64,000 nucleotides of DNA from contig NZ_JAVIWS010000001.1 in assembly GCF_031323975.1 (NCBI RefSeq), forward strand, positions 372,001 through 436,000, read 5' to 3'. The notes under the pieces are model-generated. The model had not been told where the DNA came from. It did no database searches and saw nothing but the letters and a program-made list of their open reading frames with translations. Position numbers and translations under genes: made by a program. Origin of the DNA: Escherichia ruysiae (GTDB lineage: Bacteria > Pseudomonadota > Gammaproteobacteria > Enterobacterales > Enterobacteriaceae). This document shows positions 35,219 to 44,956 of the stretch, one piece after another (position 1 is the first letter of the stretch; each line of letters begins with the position of its first letter).

Positions 35219-36454
35219 TTATATTCCAATCATATTGTTAAGCTGCAGCATAGGCTCAAGGACTGCGACAACGATAAATAGCACTACACCGGCCATCAAC
35301 ATCACCAGGGCCGGTTCAAACAGCCCTAACGCTATCCCCACCAGGGAGTCAAATTCTCGTTCCTGGTTTATTGCAGCCTGATCAAGCATTTTTTCCAGTT
35401 GGCCGCTTTGTTCTCCTGATGCAATCATATATAGCATCATTGGTGGGAACAGACCTTGTTCCGCAAGCGCGGCACGTAGACTGCTGCCTTCACGTATGCG
35501 GCTTGCGGCTTTCAGCAATTGTTGTTCGACATAGCAATTAACCGACACAGCAGCTGCAGTTTGTACCCCTTCCAGCAGTGGGACATTACTGGCCGTGAGA
35601 ATACTCAACGTACGAGAGAAACGAGCAGTGTAAAGCCCCTTTGCAACCCGCCCTGCCACCGGCAGGCGTAAAAGTGTCTTATCCCAGCACAGGCGAAAGT
35701 TGGCTTTTTTTAATAACCGCTGGATGAAAAAAGACAGAAGCAGAAATCCGGCCAGCCAGTAAAGGCCACCTGACAGTAACGCATTGCTCAGAGAGATAAG
35801 CATTCGGGTAGAAGCAGGTAAATCGTGTCCCAGATAATCAAACTGCTCAATAATTTTGGGGACCACTGCCGTCAGCAAAATAGAAACCACACTAATAGCG
35901 ACAACCAGCAGTACTATCGGGTAGAGCATTGCCTGTTGTAAGCGGGATTTCAGGCGCTGGCGCTGTTCCGTGTAATCCGCCAGTCGATTGAGCACCACGC
36001 CGAGATGCCCGGATTTTTCTCCGGCAGCCACCATCGAACAAAACAGAGAATCAAAGACGCGGGGATGTTCGCGCAGGCTGTCCGACAGGGTATAACCTTC
36101 CTGAATCCGGCTGCGCAATGCCATTCCCAGGCTTTTCACGTGCAGTTTTTCACTTTGCTCACTGACCGCCTGTAAGCAGGTTTCCAGCGGCATTGCGGAC
36201 TGAACTAATGTTGCAAGCTGGCGTGTGAAAAGGGCAAGTTCGGCAGATGCAACACGTCGGCGTGAATGCCACTGGTGCTGTAACATCCCACGTAAGTTCT
36301 TGCCAGTAAAATCATGCAATCGTACTTCAACACGTACAGGAATCAGACCTTTTCCTCGTAACAACTGGCGTGCGTGACGTGCAGAGTCCGCTTCAATCAG
36401 ACCTTTCGCTTTGTGACCATTATGCTGTAGTGCCTGATAGTAGAATAGTGCCAT
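35219..36454 (-). CDS. gspF: GspF, inner-membrane platform protein
   Basis: A 411-residue integral membrane protein with two repeated cytoplasmic helical domains and three membrane helices (about 175-195, 225-245, 380-400). Family markers are FYYQALQHNGHKAKGLIEADS at the start and GEKSGHLGVVLNRLADY / SGEQSGQLEKMLDQAA, the two copies of the T2S_F signature. It links the GspE ATPase to the platform. Its start shares one base with the gspE stop. Confidence 0.94.
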   Translation of the reverse strand: MALFYYQALQHNGHKAKGLIEADSARHARQLLRGKGLIPVRVEVRLHDFTGKNLRGMLQHQWHSRRRVASAELALFTRQLATLVQSAMPLETCLQAVSEQSEKLHVKSLGMALRSRIQEGYTLSDSLREHPRVFDSLFCSMVAAGEKSGHLGVVLNRLADYTEQRQRLKSRLQQAMLYPIVLLVVAISVVSILLTAVVPKIIEQFDYLGHDLPASTRMLISLSNALLSGGLYWLAGFLLLSFFIQRLLKKANFRLCWDKTLLRLPVAGRVAKGLYTARFSRTLSILTASNVPLLEGVQTAAAVSVNCYVEQQLLKAASRIREGSSLRAALAEQGLFPPMMLYMIASGEQSGQLEKMLDQAAINQEREFDSLVGIALGLFEPALVMLMAGVVLFIVVAVLEPMLQLNNMIGI

Positions 36455-37947
36455 TACTGCTCCTCCTGAGTAACGCGTAGAACTTCCCTGAGCGTCGTTT
36501 CACCAGAAAGGACTTTTTCGATACCATTTGTCCGGATCCCGGCGGAGTACTGCCGAATATAACGCTCCATCTCCCTTTCACCTGCCTTACGATGAATCAA
36601 ATTACGTAGCGTTGCGTCAACAAGAATTAATTCATGAATAGCTGTTCGCCCTCTGTATCCTTTGTGATTACATGCAGAACACCCCACCGGGTGGTACAGG
36701 ATGACATCACGTGCCTCGGTAAGCCCCATAAGACGTTTTTCTTCATCGTTAGCCTGAACAGCCTGACGGCAATCTGGACATAGGGTGCGAACCAGACGTT
36801 GCGCCATCATTCCTATCAAACTGGATGAAAGTAAAAATGGTTCAATCCCCATATCTTGCAGACGGGTTATGGCTCCAATGGCAGTGTTGGTATGTAGGGT
36901 GGAAAGGACCAGGTGCCCTGTTAGAGAAGCCTGAACAGCAATTTCCGCCGTTTCGGTGTCTCGAATTTCGCCAACCATCACGACATCAGGGTCCTGGCGT
37001 AAAATCGCCCGCAGGCCACGGGCGAAGGTCATCCCAACGCGGTTATTAACTTGCGTCTGGCCTATTCCTTCAATCATATACTCAACAGGATCTTCAACTG
37101 TAAGGATGTTGCGCGTGTGGTTGTTCAACTCCTGTAAACCTGCATAGAGCGTAGTGCTTTTGCCGGAACCTGTTGGCCCAGTGACCAGAAATATGCCATG
37201 GGGGCGGTGTAAAAGTTGCCGCAGTTGCGCGGTTAGAGTGTGGTTCAGTCCGAGATACTCAAGAGAGAGGCAGGCCTGGCTTTTATCCAACAGACGAAGC
37301 ACCGCCCGTTCTCCCCAGGCTGATGGCATTGTGGAGACACGTACATCAATCGCCCGACCGCCCAGTAGCAACGCGATTCGCCCATCCTGTGGAATACGTT
37401 TTTCGGCAATATCCAGGCGAGCCATCACTTTAATACGCGATACCAGCAATGAGGCCAATTTTCGTCCGGGACGTAACATTTCATGTAGCGTTCCATCAAC
37501 ACGAAAACGGATTACCAGACTCTTTTCAAACGTCTCAATATGTATATCGGAGGCTCCCACTTTAATTGCCTCTGCCAACATTGCGTTGATTAATTTGATG
37601 ATGGGGGCATCGTCGTCACTTTCCAGAAGGTCTTCAGTTTCAGGTAGTTCCTCTGCGAGGGTAAAGAAATTCCCGGCAGAACTGATATCTTCCATAAGTT
37701 GGCGGGCCTCAGAAGAGTCCCGCTGCCATAATGCATTAAGACGCTGTTCAAATTCTGCCTCACCAATTGTCCTTAGTGTGAATGGAACGCTCAATCGACG
37801 CTGTAGTTCCTGCAAGACGGAAACTGACAGTGGATAGACATGCAAGATCTCCAGCGATGATTCACACCAGGCTATCAGGTTAAACCGACGACTAAAACTA
37901 TAGGGTAATCGGACGGTACATGCGGCCGTTTCCTCTGGCACTGCCAC
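36454..37947 (-). CDS. gspE: GspE, type II secretion ATPase
   Basis: A 497-residue hexameric ATPase. The N-terminal GspE_N region (about 1-105) binds GspL. The catalytic core has the Walker [10 protein letters not shown] at 257-265, Asp box region [10 protein letters not shown] (281-290), Walker [11 protein letters not shown] at 321-330 and His box LSTLHTNTA. The zinc-binding four-cysteine element is intact (C390, C393, C423, C426). All residues expected for activity are present. It lies two bases after gspD. Confidence 0.95.
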   Translation of the reverse strand: MAVPEETAACTVRLPYSFSRRFNLIAWCESSLEILHVYPLSVSVLQELQRRLSVPFTLRTIGEAEFEQRLNALWQRDSSEARQLMEDISSAGNFFTLAEELPETEDLLESDDDAPIIKLINAMLAEAIKVGASDIHIETFEKSLVIRFRVDGTLHEMLRPGRKLASLLVSRIKVMARLDIAEKRIPQDGRIALLLGGRAIDVRVSTMPSAWGERAVLRLLDKSQACLSLEYLGLNHTLTAQLRQLLHRPHGIFLVTGPTGSGKSTTLYAGLQELNNHTRNILTVEDPVEYMIEGIGQTQVNNRVGMTFARGLRAILRQDPDVVMVGEIRDTETAEIAVQASLTGHLVLSTLHTNTAIGAITRLQDMGIEPFLLSSSLIGMMAQRLVRTLCPDCRQAVQANDEEKRLMGLTEARDVILYHPVGCSACNHKGYRGRTAIHELILVDATLRNLIHRKAGEREMERYIRQYSAGIRTNGIEKVLSGETTLREVLRVTQEEQ

Positions 37948-37949
37948 TT

Positions 37950-40007
37950 TTAACCCGACCTCCCGGCATTTTGAAACGCGCGTACTTCTGCTGGTAATGA
38001 CATATTCTGGGCAGGGAGTATCGGCTGAGTGGTTTCCGGCATCAGACTTATTCCTTCCTCATCCCGATAGATCTGTTCAGCGCGCATATAATTATATTTA
38101 CGCTGTGAAACACCGTCTGCTGCCATACCGTCACGTAGAATTGTCGGGCGAATAAACACCATCAGATTGCGTTTTTCTTTTTTATCTGCGGTGGACTTAA
38201 ACAGATGACCAATCAATGGGATATCGCCCAGAAGAGGAATTTTTGCCACGCTCTCCCCCGCTTGTTCGTCAATTAATCCACCAAGAACTATTAATTCACC
38301 ATCATTGGCGAGAACGGTGGTTTTTAGTTTACGCTCACCAAACACAACATCCAGACTGGTCTGTCCTTCCACTTTCGAAACTTCCTGCTCAATGAGCATC
38401 TGGACTGCATTACCTTCGTTGATCTGTGGTGTCACCTTCAGCATGATCCCCACTTTTTTCCTTTCTACTGTATTGAAAGGATTGCTGTTATCTGACCCCA
38501 CAGTGGACCCTGTTAATACAGGAACATCCTGTCCCACCATGAAGAAGGCTTCCTGGTTATCCAGGGTAGTAATGCTTGGCGTGGAGAGTACATTTGTGCT
38601 GGAATCATTTTTTATTGCCTGCATGAGTGCCATCCAGTCACCCTTTACCACGCCAACCGCAGTGCCGCTAAAACCAGAAAGCAATTGGGAAAGTGTGGAA
38701 AGATCTCCTTCAACATCAGGATTAATGGTTGTCGCACCATTTTCACTAATGACGGTTGATCCTTTCTGGGGCTTCGCTTGGGCAATTGCTGCCCCTAACG
38801 TACCAATAGGAATTTGTGTCCCATTGGCAAATTGCATTAATCCCGCATCCTTCGACGCCCACTGGACGCCAAAATTGATATTGCTTCCCTCAGCAACTTC
38901 AACAATTAACGCCTCAACATGTACCTGAGCACGACGAACATCAAGTTGTTCAATAACCTTCTGTAAAGACTGCATAATATCTTGCGGCGCAGTGACGATC
39001 AGTGCATTGCTGTGTTTACTGGCTGCAATAGAGACAATCTCGCGTTCACTGGTAGTTGTCCCTTCGGCTTCTTCTTTAGCGGCAGTCAACGTGCCGCTGA
39101 CCTGTTTCAGGACATCAACTAAATCTTCCGCTTTGCTATATTTGAGATAGAACACCTGACTATTGCCGCTGCGCTCCATTTCTGAATCCAGTCGGCGTAT
39201 CAGTCTGCGCATTTTGTCACGTGCGCCAACATCGCCACTAATCACTACGCTGTTAGTGCGTTCATCAGCGACAATCTGCGTTTTAGATGCTGCAGACTGG
39301 TGCTCTCCACTATTTCTGTACAGACTTTCAAGCACTCTGGCAATTTCAGACGCTGATGCATTTGTAAGGGGGATAACCTCTTCGGTTCGATTTCCCGCGT
39401 GATCTACTCTTTGAATCACCGCAGTCAAACGTTTCACAACCGATGCACGTCCGGTCAGCATAATGACATTAGATGGTTCGTAATTGACGATGTTGCCAGA
39501 ACCAGCACTATCAAGCATTTGTTGCAAAACAGGGGCTAATTCACGAACAGAAACATTATGTACAGGTACTACTCTGGTAACCATTTCATCACCGCTGTAA
39601 TCTCTACCGCCTTCATCAATGAGTGGCAGTGGTTCACCTTTTGCGACAACGGATTTGACGACTTTCAGCACATTGTTTTCCATAGGAACGACGGCATATC
39701 CTTGAGCTTCAAGCAGGTTAAGAAAGAGTTGGTAGTACTGGTGTTCATTCAGTGGAGTCATGGTTCGTATACTCACTCGCCCTTCAACACCAGGCCCCAT
39801 CACGATGGTTTTATTAAGATTGGCTCCAACGGTTTCAACGAACGATTTGAGATCCGTATCTTTGAAATTAGCAGTGAAGGTTGTTTCATTTGCACAGACC
39901 ACTGAACTGAACAATATCATTACCAGCATCAGCAGATGTATTCTTGAATTGCAAACAACTTTCTTTTTTTTACGCCAGGCAAGTGATGTAATATCACATA
40001 GAAACAC
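37950..40007 (-). CDS. gspD: GspD, outer-membrane secretin
   Basis: A 685-residue secretin that forms the outer-membrane channel. The signal peptide is at about 20-39 ([17 protein letters not shown]), then N0 ([21 protein letters not shown]), N1-N3 repeats ([21 protein letters not shown] and similar) and the secretin core with [20 protein letters not shown] and [20 protein letters not shown]; the S-domain tail follows residue 630. It starts 35 bp after gspC. A secretin of this type needs the GspS-beta pilotin encoded upstream. Confidence 0.95.
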   Translation of the reverse strand: MFLCDITSLAWRKKKKVVCNSRIHLLMLVMILFSSVVCANETTFTANFKDTDLKSFVETVGANLNKTIVMGPGVEGRVSIRTMTPLNEHQYYQLFLNLLEAQGYAVVPMENNVLKVVKSVVAKGEPLPLIDEGGRDYSGDEMVTRVVPVHNVSVRELAPVLQQMLDSAGSGNIVNYEPSNVIMLTGRASVVKRLTAVIQRVDHAGNRTEEVIPLTNASASEIARVLESLYRNSGEHQSAASKTQIVADERTNSVVISGDVGARDKMRRLIRRLDSEMERSGNSQVFYLKYSKAEDLVDVLKQVSGTLTAAKEEAEGTTTSEREIVSIAASKHSNALIVTAPQDIMQSLQKVIEQLDVRRAQVHVEALIVEVAEGSNINFGVQWASKDAGLMQFANGTQIPIGTLGAAIAQAKPQKGSTVISENGATTINPDVEGDLSTLSQLLSGFSGTAVGVVKGDWMALMQAIKNDSSTNVLSTPSITTLDNQEAFFMVGQDVPVLTGSTVGSDNSNPFNTVERKKVGIMLKVTPQINEGNAVQMLIEQEVSKVEGQTSLDVVFGERKLKTTVLANDGELIVLGGLIDEQAGESVAKIPLLGDIPLIGHLFKSTADKKEKRNLMVFIRPTILRDGMAADGVSQRKYNYMRAEQIYRDEEGISLMPETTQPILPAQNMSLPAEVRAFQNAGRSG

Positions 40008-40042
40008 GATGAATAAATCTCCGGGATTAAATAAAAATATTA

Positions 40043-40915
40043 TTAGTGTAGGCTAATCGAAATATCTTCATACGACCCATTTCTTAAAATCGTAATTTGC
40101 ATGGATGTCATGGAATAGACTTGCTGTCTCAGTTTATTTAAGGCATCTGGTGTTTTTAAATCCTGCTGATTTAAAGCAACCGCTATATCTCCCTCTTTGA
40201 AACCGCTGGCATCAAAAAGAGCACGGTCAACGCCCGGCTTAACTGTATAACCAACAACGCCCGCTTTACGCACGGGAGTAAACTGAATAAAGTTAAAAAC
40301 TTCCTGCGGATCTTTTGCCAACATTTCACGCACGGTCATTGGGAGCACATTAGTCTTACGGGGAAAAGTTGACTCTGTAACAGGCAGAGTTTGTACTTTA
40401 TGGACGTCGTCGTTTTCAGTTTTACTTTGATCGGTGGAGTAACTCTCATCGACCAGACGTAGACACTCAATTTTTCCCTGATGGCTTATCATCACATGAT
40501 CTGGATAGATACCTGTAATAACAGCTTTATTGTTTGTCAGCGACTCACCCAGTAAAAGAACCTGCTGTTTATCCCCATCTTCAATAACAGCACCAGGTCT
40601 GGCACCCAAAGCGATACCGCGTAACTTCACATTGAGAGAGTTTTTTGTTACAGAAGCAGATTGAGGTTGATGTACGAATGCTGTTGTCGGTTGATATTTA
40701 CCAAACCAATTTTGCTGTTGGATAAGCTTTAAAGATTCGGTGTTAACCATTACCGAATCCACCCTTTTTTTTTCGGTAACCGAATTGGAAACCTTCGTGT
40801 ATTCTGTAGGTAAAGTGATATAACGCCAAAGTGATAGCGACATCTTTAAATAAAGGCTAAAAAGAAGTATCCAAAGCATATAGCGAACAATATTCAGAAA
40901 AAAAATTCTGTTCAT
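40043..40915 (-). CDS. gspC: GspC, inner-membrane gate protein linking to the secretin
   Basis: A 290-residue bitopic protein: membrane helix near the N-terminus (YMLWILLFSLYLKMSLSL, about 12-29), a homology region (LRGIALGARPGAVIED..., about 100-155) that binds the N0 domain of GspD, and a C-terminal PDZ-like domain (YTVKPGVDRALFDASGFKEGDIAVALN, about 222-248). GspC helps choose the substrate, so its PDZ/HR parts are the place to look for adaptation to the new cargo. Confidence 0.88.
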   Translation of the reverse strand: MNRIFFLNIVRYMLWILLFSLYLKMSLSLWRYITLPTEYTKVSNSVTEKKRVDSVMVNTESLKLIQQQNWFGKYQPTTAFVHQPQSASVTKNSLNVKLRGIALGARPGAVIEDGDKQQVLLLGESLTNNKAVITGIYPDHVMISHQGKIECLRLVDESYSTDQSKTENDDVHKVQTLPVTESTFPRKTNVLPMTVREMLAKDPQEVFNFIQFTPVRKAGVVGYTVKPGVDRALFDASGFKEGDIAVALNQQDLKTPDALNKLRQQVYSMTSMQITILRNGSYEDISISLH

Positions 40916-41032
40916 ATGGGAATGTTATACATAGTCTGCGCTTTGATTATTTTATTAATATATTCAATAAAGTTGCGTATAATATTACAATATTTCATTC
41001 GTGCAGGCTCAAACTCTTTGATATGATAATTA

Positions 41033-41437
41033 TCATATTCTGCAGGTTGTACGATTCAACTTACTCTGATAGGAAGAACCTGAGGATATATCATTGATCA
41101 TAATCTCATAAAGAATACCCCTGGAAATCATATTTACCACTGAAGGATCAGCACACATTTGTTGTTGAAAATTCCACAAAAACTTTTCAGGCGTTAAAAT
41201 AGGTTGTGTCCCTGCTTCGCTGATAACGGTCATTGTTACTGTCGACCCACTACTACGGGCAAACGCTAATGTATAACCAGCGGATTGAACTGGCAGACTC
41301 TGACTAATATTCCGCGCCAATTCTTTAGCCAATGAACTGGCATTTTGATTATGACCTGAACATCCTGTTAACAAAATGCAAACGACACTAAAAAGTAAGT
41401 ATGTTAATCTTTTATGTAATACTTCTTTTACTGACAT
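41033..41437 (-). CDS. gspS: GspS-beta (YghG/AspS-type) pilotin lipoprotein
   Basis: A 134-residue lipoprotein with lipobox LLTGC (Cys26) and a mature domain closely resembling E. coli YghG as I remember it (SLAKELARNISQSLPVQSAGYTLAFA, TMTVISEAGTQ, QQMCADPSVVN, LNRTTC; each a separate landmark). Pilotins of this class carry and insert the secretin GspD in the outer membrane. The two conserved cysteines for a disulfide are present. Its position between the peptidase and gspC genes is that of yghG in the beta-type operon. Confidence 0.85.
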   Translation of the reverse strand: MSVKEVLHKRLTYLLFSVVCILLTGCSGHNQNASSLAKELARNISQSLPVQSAGYTLAFARSSGSTVTMTVISEAGTQPILTPEKFLWNFQQQMCADPSVVNMISRGILYEIMINDISSGSSYQSKLNRTTCRI

Positions 41438-41494
41438 GTTTTCAGACTCACTGATTCATTATGAAACGAGACTGCCGTCAAGAGATGAACGTTG

Positions 41495-42277
41495 TCACTG
41501 ACACATTCTCTGGACATAGAGAGTCGCTAAACCGCCTAAACTGAGACAGGGTCCAAAGGGCAACAGGCCTGATTGGTTTCTCATAATGACGGCATACACT
41601 AAGCCACTGAGTGAAGCAATCAGTGCCACATAGGGCAATGATGATGCCCCTACCCAACCACCTAACCCGGCAAACAATAATACATCCCCCATACCCAGCG
41701 ACTCTTTCCGTAGAACGATTCCAGCCCCCCATCTTAGGGAATAAAAGGAGGCGAATCCCGCAAGCACGCCAGTAACTGCTTCATGTAATGACAACGGACT
41801 TTGCTGTGTCCATGCGACAATCAGGCCTGTCCACAATATGCCCTGAGTAAATACGTCGGGTAACCATTGATGCTCAATGTCGATGAAACTCGCAGCGATC
41901 AGCAAAGCAGATAAAATCATTACCGCTACACTCCAGATATTGGCTGGCCAGACAAACCACGCAAGTAAAAAGGAGAAAGCGGTTAATAATTCGGTCAACG
42001 GATAGCGCAAACCAATTTTCTCATGGCAGTTACGGCAATATCCCTTTAGTATCAACCATGAGAATAAAGGAATAATATCGTAAACCCGCAGAGTCTGACG
42101 ACAATATGGGCAGTGTGAGCGAGGTCGGGCAAGGCTAATTTTGGGTTGTGAGCTATCAATATCTCCCTGAAATTCTGCCAGTTGCTGTTTGCACATGATT
42201 GGATAACGCCAAATTACGACATTCAGAAAACTACCTGTGATAAGTCCAATAAAGAATAAAATAAAGTAAAGTGCCAA
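41495..42277 (-). CDS. pppA: Prepilin peptidase (GspO/PppA type)
   Basis: A 260-residue polytopic aspartic protease that cleaves and N-methylates the pseudopilins GspG-K. It shows the zinc-binding cytoplasmic loop with two CxxC pairs ([17 protein letters not shown]), and two catalytic aspartates in [12 protein letters not shown] (about 131-142) and LGMGDVLLF (about 195-203). About seven membrane helices. It heads the machinery genes, 57 bases before the pilotin gene. The symbol follows the beta-type operon. Confidence 0.9.
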   Translation of the reverse strand: MALYFILFFIGLITGSFLNVVIWRYPIMCKQQLAEFQGDIDSSQPKISLARPRSHCPYCRQTLRVYDIIPLFSWLILKGYCRNCHEKIGLRYPLTELLTAFSFLLAWFVWPANIWSVAVMILSALLIAASFIDIEHQWLPDVFTQGILWTGLIVAWTQQSPLSLHEAVTGVLAGFASFYSLRWGAGIVLRKESLGMGDVLLFAGLGGWVGASSLPYVALIASLSGLVYAVIMRNQSGLLPFGPCLSLGGLATLYVQRMCQ

Positions 42278-42392
42278 AAAAAGCCCTTATGTTAAATTAT
42301 AAGCCATTAAAGACTGGGGTCTATATTTATAGACCCCACAACCATAATTATAAATTGTGATGACAAGAGAAAACATTGAATGATGAAGTTAT

Positions 42393-44255
42393 TCAACGAC
42401 AGCTAACTTGTTGCCATGCCGCATTCAATGTAGTCCCCCATGTGGCAAAACAAGTATCTTTCCTTATATTGTTTACTTTGAATATTCTTCGCTGCGGCTC
42501 CCAGACTAATCCTGTATTATTTTTAACTTCCAGAGATTCGATTGTAGAGCCTGCAGGCACAAAGTACTCCCAGGAATTACCTGCAAGTAGTTTATCGGAA
42601 TTGATCGTCTCCTGTTTACCATCCTGTGTATTGTAAATTAAAGAAACAAAAGCCTCATATCCGCCGGATGTCTTTACACGTACATAAATTGGGGATGGCG
42701 CAGGTGCCTGCGGCGGTGTAATACTTTGAGAATCCTCAAGATTAACAGTGCTTATTAGTTCAGGTTCATTTGTATTATCTACTCCCTTATATATTTTTGC
42801 AGTTTGTTTAACTGTGTCGATTTCCGCTTTGAGGTAGGTACCTAATGCGCTTGAACCAGAAAGGATAAAACCGTTGCGAGTCTCGCCAACTGAATTGTGA
42901 TAATGACCAGAAAATCGTAGTTTTACCTTATATTTATCAAGGAGGTTTTGTAGATTGCCGGCATCTGCATCATCACGATGCTGGTTAAAGATCACAATCT
43001 GTTTTTTCTTGTAAGCTGAATATAATTGACTTTCAAGCCATGAGTACCCCGGATCCTGATATCTCTCAATTATATAACGCATTGCCCCATTACCCCAACC
43101 ACCAGATGAGTATTGGTTTAAAGATAATGGATTTTTTCGCGATTCAAAATCATTGAGCTGAATAACAAGAACATCCCCAAAATCAATAGAATATGACAAA
43201 GAACCTTTAATTGACTCAACAATATCAGGAAATAAATACCCGTAATAGTAGTGTGCGTCAAAGCTCGCTATATTTTCTTTACCATTAATATGGTGAAATA
43301 GTTTTGTTATACTCCGTATAAAACAATTGTTTTCATGACAATCATTATAGTTATTATACATGTCGTGGTTGCCTAATCCGAAATAATAAGGAATTCCCAA
43401 TGTTTTGATAATATTCTCAAAGTCGTTCCATTCACTTCCATGACCATATTCAGTAAGATCACCATTAATCAACACCGCGTCGACATCAGAATGATGTCTA
43501 TTAAACATCTCATATTGTTTTTTGATATTACCTTTAGAGGTCTCAGCAGAAATATTATTGCAATTGCCCTGACATACTAATTGTGGATCAGATGTTATTA
43601 AAAATGAACGTAAAGGGGATATTTTTAAACTAGACACCTTGTCATTTAAACTTGATAATGACCCAATGTTGCCATGAAAACTTATTTTATTCCCCTCAAA
43701 GTTAAAATGTTCGAAAAGAGTCCCTGTGGAATTGACTACGCTTATAGAAGATAAAGTGTCATTTTCTTTGACATTGGATATGTCATTATCTGAACACTCG
43801 CTAATATTTCTGTAATTTACATCTTTATAGAGGCAAACCTTCGGAATATAAAACGTTTGATTAGATGAAGACTCACAAACTTCAGACGTTACAGTGTTAT
43901 CTTGTCTCACCGTCAGGCATTCATCTGGCTTATCATAAGGTCTGATGGTGTTTTGACTTATTGTAAACTTTTGGTTATCCTCACCATTACATTCCCAGAG
44001 TATAGCTTTGCTATCGTCATTATCTCTATTGATACTGAGACAATAATTTGTCTGAGTGGCAACTTTTATATTTCCATTTGAGTATATAAAATTCTGATTA
44101 TCTCCATTATGAGGGGGAGAAAAGATGATAGCAGAACCATTAGAGAATTGGCTATCAAATACACTCATCACCAAACCTTCATGTTTAAATGGATGCGCCA
44201 TCAAAATTTTTGGAAAAATCGCAAGAAACACGATAAAAGAATGTCTAATCATCAT
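42393..44255 (-). CDS. Secreted lectin-metallophosphoesterase with cytolysin domain-4-like C-terminus (probable T2SS substrate)
   Basis: A 620-residue AT-rich gene I do not know by name. Residues 1-20 are a signal peptide ending ILMA. About 22-140 reads as a ricin-B-like beta-trefoil (YCLSINRDNDDSKAILWECN, ECLTVRQDN with NQKF/NQTF turns). About 141-212 resembles a beta/gamma-crystallin segment (LFEHFNFEGNKISF). About 216-500 is a calcineurin-like metallophosphoesterase: SDPQ (D223; Gln where many members have His), NGDLTE (D266), GNHD (295-298), NQH (H426), GHYH (450-453). Residues about 523-620 match domain 4 of cholesterol-dependent cytolysins: TGLVWEPQRR at 581-590 and WGTTL at 606-610, which keeps the Thr-Leu pair. 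It sits where sslE stands in the beta T2SS operon, 115 bp before the peptidase gene. Substrate and target are unknown. Confidence 0.75.
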   Translation of the reverse strand: MMIRHSFIVFLAIFPKILMAHPFKHEGLVMSVFDSQFSNGSAIIFSPPHNGDNQNFIYSNGNIKVATQTNYCLSINRDNDDSKAILWECNGEDNQKFTISQNTIRPYDKPDECLTVRQDNTVTSEVCESSSNQTFYIPKVCLYKDVNYRNISECSDNDISNVKENDTLSSISVVNSTGTLFEHFNFEGNKISFHGNIGSLSSLNDKVSSLKISPLRSFLITSDPQLVCQGNCNNISAETSKGNIKKQYEMFNRHHSDVDAVLINGDLTEYGHGSEWNDFENIIKTLGIPYYFGLGNHDMYNNYNDCHENNCFIRSITKLFHHINGKENIASFDAHYYYGYLFPDIVESIKGSLSYSIDFGDVLVIQLNDFESRKNPLSLNQYSSGGWGNGAMRYIIERYQDPGYSWLESQLYSAYKKKQIVIFNQHRDDADAGNLQNLLDKYKVKLRFSGHYHNSVGETRNGFILSGSSALGTYLKAEIDTVKQTAKIYKGVDNTNEPELISTVNLEDSQSITPPQAPAPSPIYVRVKTSGGYEAFVSLIYNTQDGKQETINSDKLLAGNSWEYFVPAGSTIESLEVKNNTGLVWEPQRRIFKVNNIRKDTCFATWGTTLNAAWQQVSCR

Positions 44256-44627
44256 CTTTGCACTTTAATAACTATTTTAATGAGGTAAGGGATTACTAAC
44301 GTTTAAAGATTTATATCTACAATATCACCATTTGACATTATCTGCTTTATTGTATTAGCTGTTAACAATTAACCTTGCCTTTTTGTTCTTGGCCTGTTCG
44401 CTTTGATATAGAAAATAAGCATACTACCGTCCATACCGTGATCTGCATACGGCCATAACAGATATGAAACAAAGTAAATTATAATTTACACGAGAGTATC
44501 AAACTCGAATTGAGAATTGTATTTATCTGTTATTTATTTATCGCATAGTATTAATATGTGATGATTTATTAAAATTGGCTATCTGAACAGAGGTGATGGT
44601 CTCACCTCAGACAACACAGGTGCACTA
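44256..44627. other. AT-rich promoter region of the phosphoesterase-T2SS operon
   Basis: About 370 bp, strongly AT-rich, with no convincing gene. It must hold the promoter of the phosphoesterase gene and probably of the whole operon. AT-rich composition of this kind is a usual target of H-NS silencing. I could not assign -10/-35 elements with confidence. Confidence 0.45.
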
Positions 44628-44703
44628 ATGAAAAGCAAAAATTTAGCTCTGAATTCAAACGTGATTCTGCTCAACTAATTGTTGACCAGAACTACATAGT
44701 GGC
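44628..44703 (+). mobile_element. Fragment of an IS3-family orfA
   Basis: After an ATG in another frame, the stretch from 44639 translates as KFSSEFKRDSAQLIVDQNYIVA, separated here as KFSSEFKRDSAQ and LIVDQNYIVA. This matches the N-terminus of IS3-family OrfA proteins (xFSAEFKRESAQLVVDQxYTVADAA). The match ends after about 66 bp, so it is a dead remnant at the right edge of the T2SS island. Confidence 0.6.
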
Positions 44704-44807
44704 ATTTTCCAAAACTTTTTCTTGAAACGGGCAGCTGATTGCCAGCGATGCACAAGCTCGGTTCGCTTGACTGAGGCCTGCCAGGAGACAAACACAGGCT
44801 ACGATTT

Positions 44808-44893
44808 GACCTCATAGCTCTAATGTACATGCTCCCTCCCCATTCCCCGACAGGCACTATCAATCGTTTTGCCTCGGGCATTTCTGTTTTTGA
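44808..44893. repeat. Right copy of the direct repeat flanking the T2SS island
   Basis: About 86 bp, same orientation as 30166-30250 and nearly identical. It ends about 60 bp before the Rob-like gene, so it may originally be that gene's promoter region, with the left copy as the duplicate made on insertion. Confidence 0.85.
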
Positions 44894-44956
44894 TATACTC
44901 AAAGCCATTGTCGCCAGGAAAATGTGCAAAGTGACTAAAGATAAATGGAGAATGTT

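Noticed and set aside
37154..37837. 227-codon plus-strand ORF opposite gspE
   Set aside because: Antisense shadow of a well-identified ATPase; Ser/Arg-rich composition with no recognisable domain.
30521..42277. Type IV pilus or competence operon instead of T2SS
   Set aside because: The full gspC-M order, a GspC with PDZ-like domain, GspL/GspM and the GspS-beta pilotin fit only type II secretion; no pilT-like retraction ATPase is present.
44675..44929. 84-codon minus-strand ORF across the right direct repeat
   Set aside because: It crosses IS3 debris and the repeat, and the corresponding frame is not open at the left repeat copy in a meaningful way.
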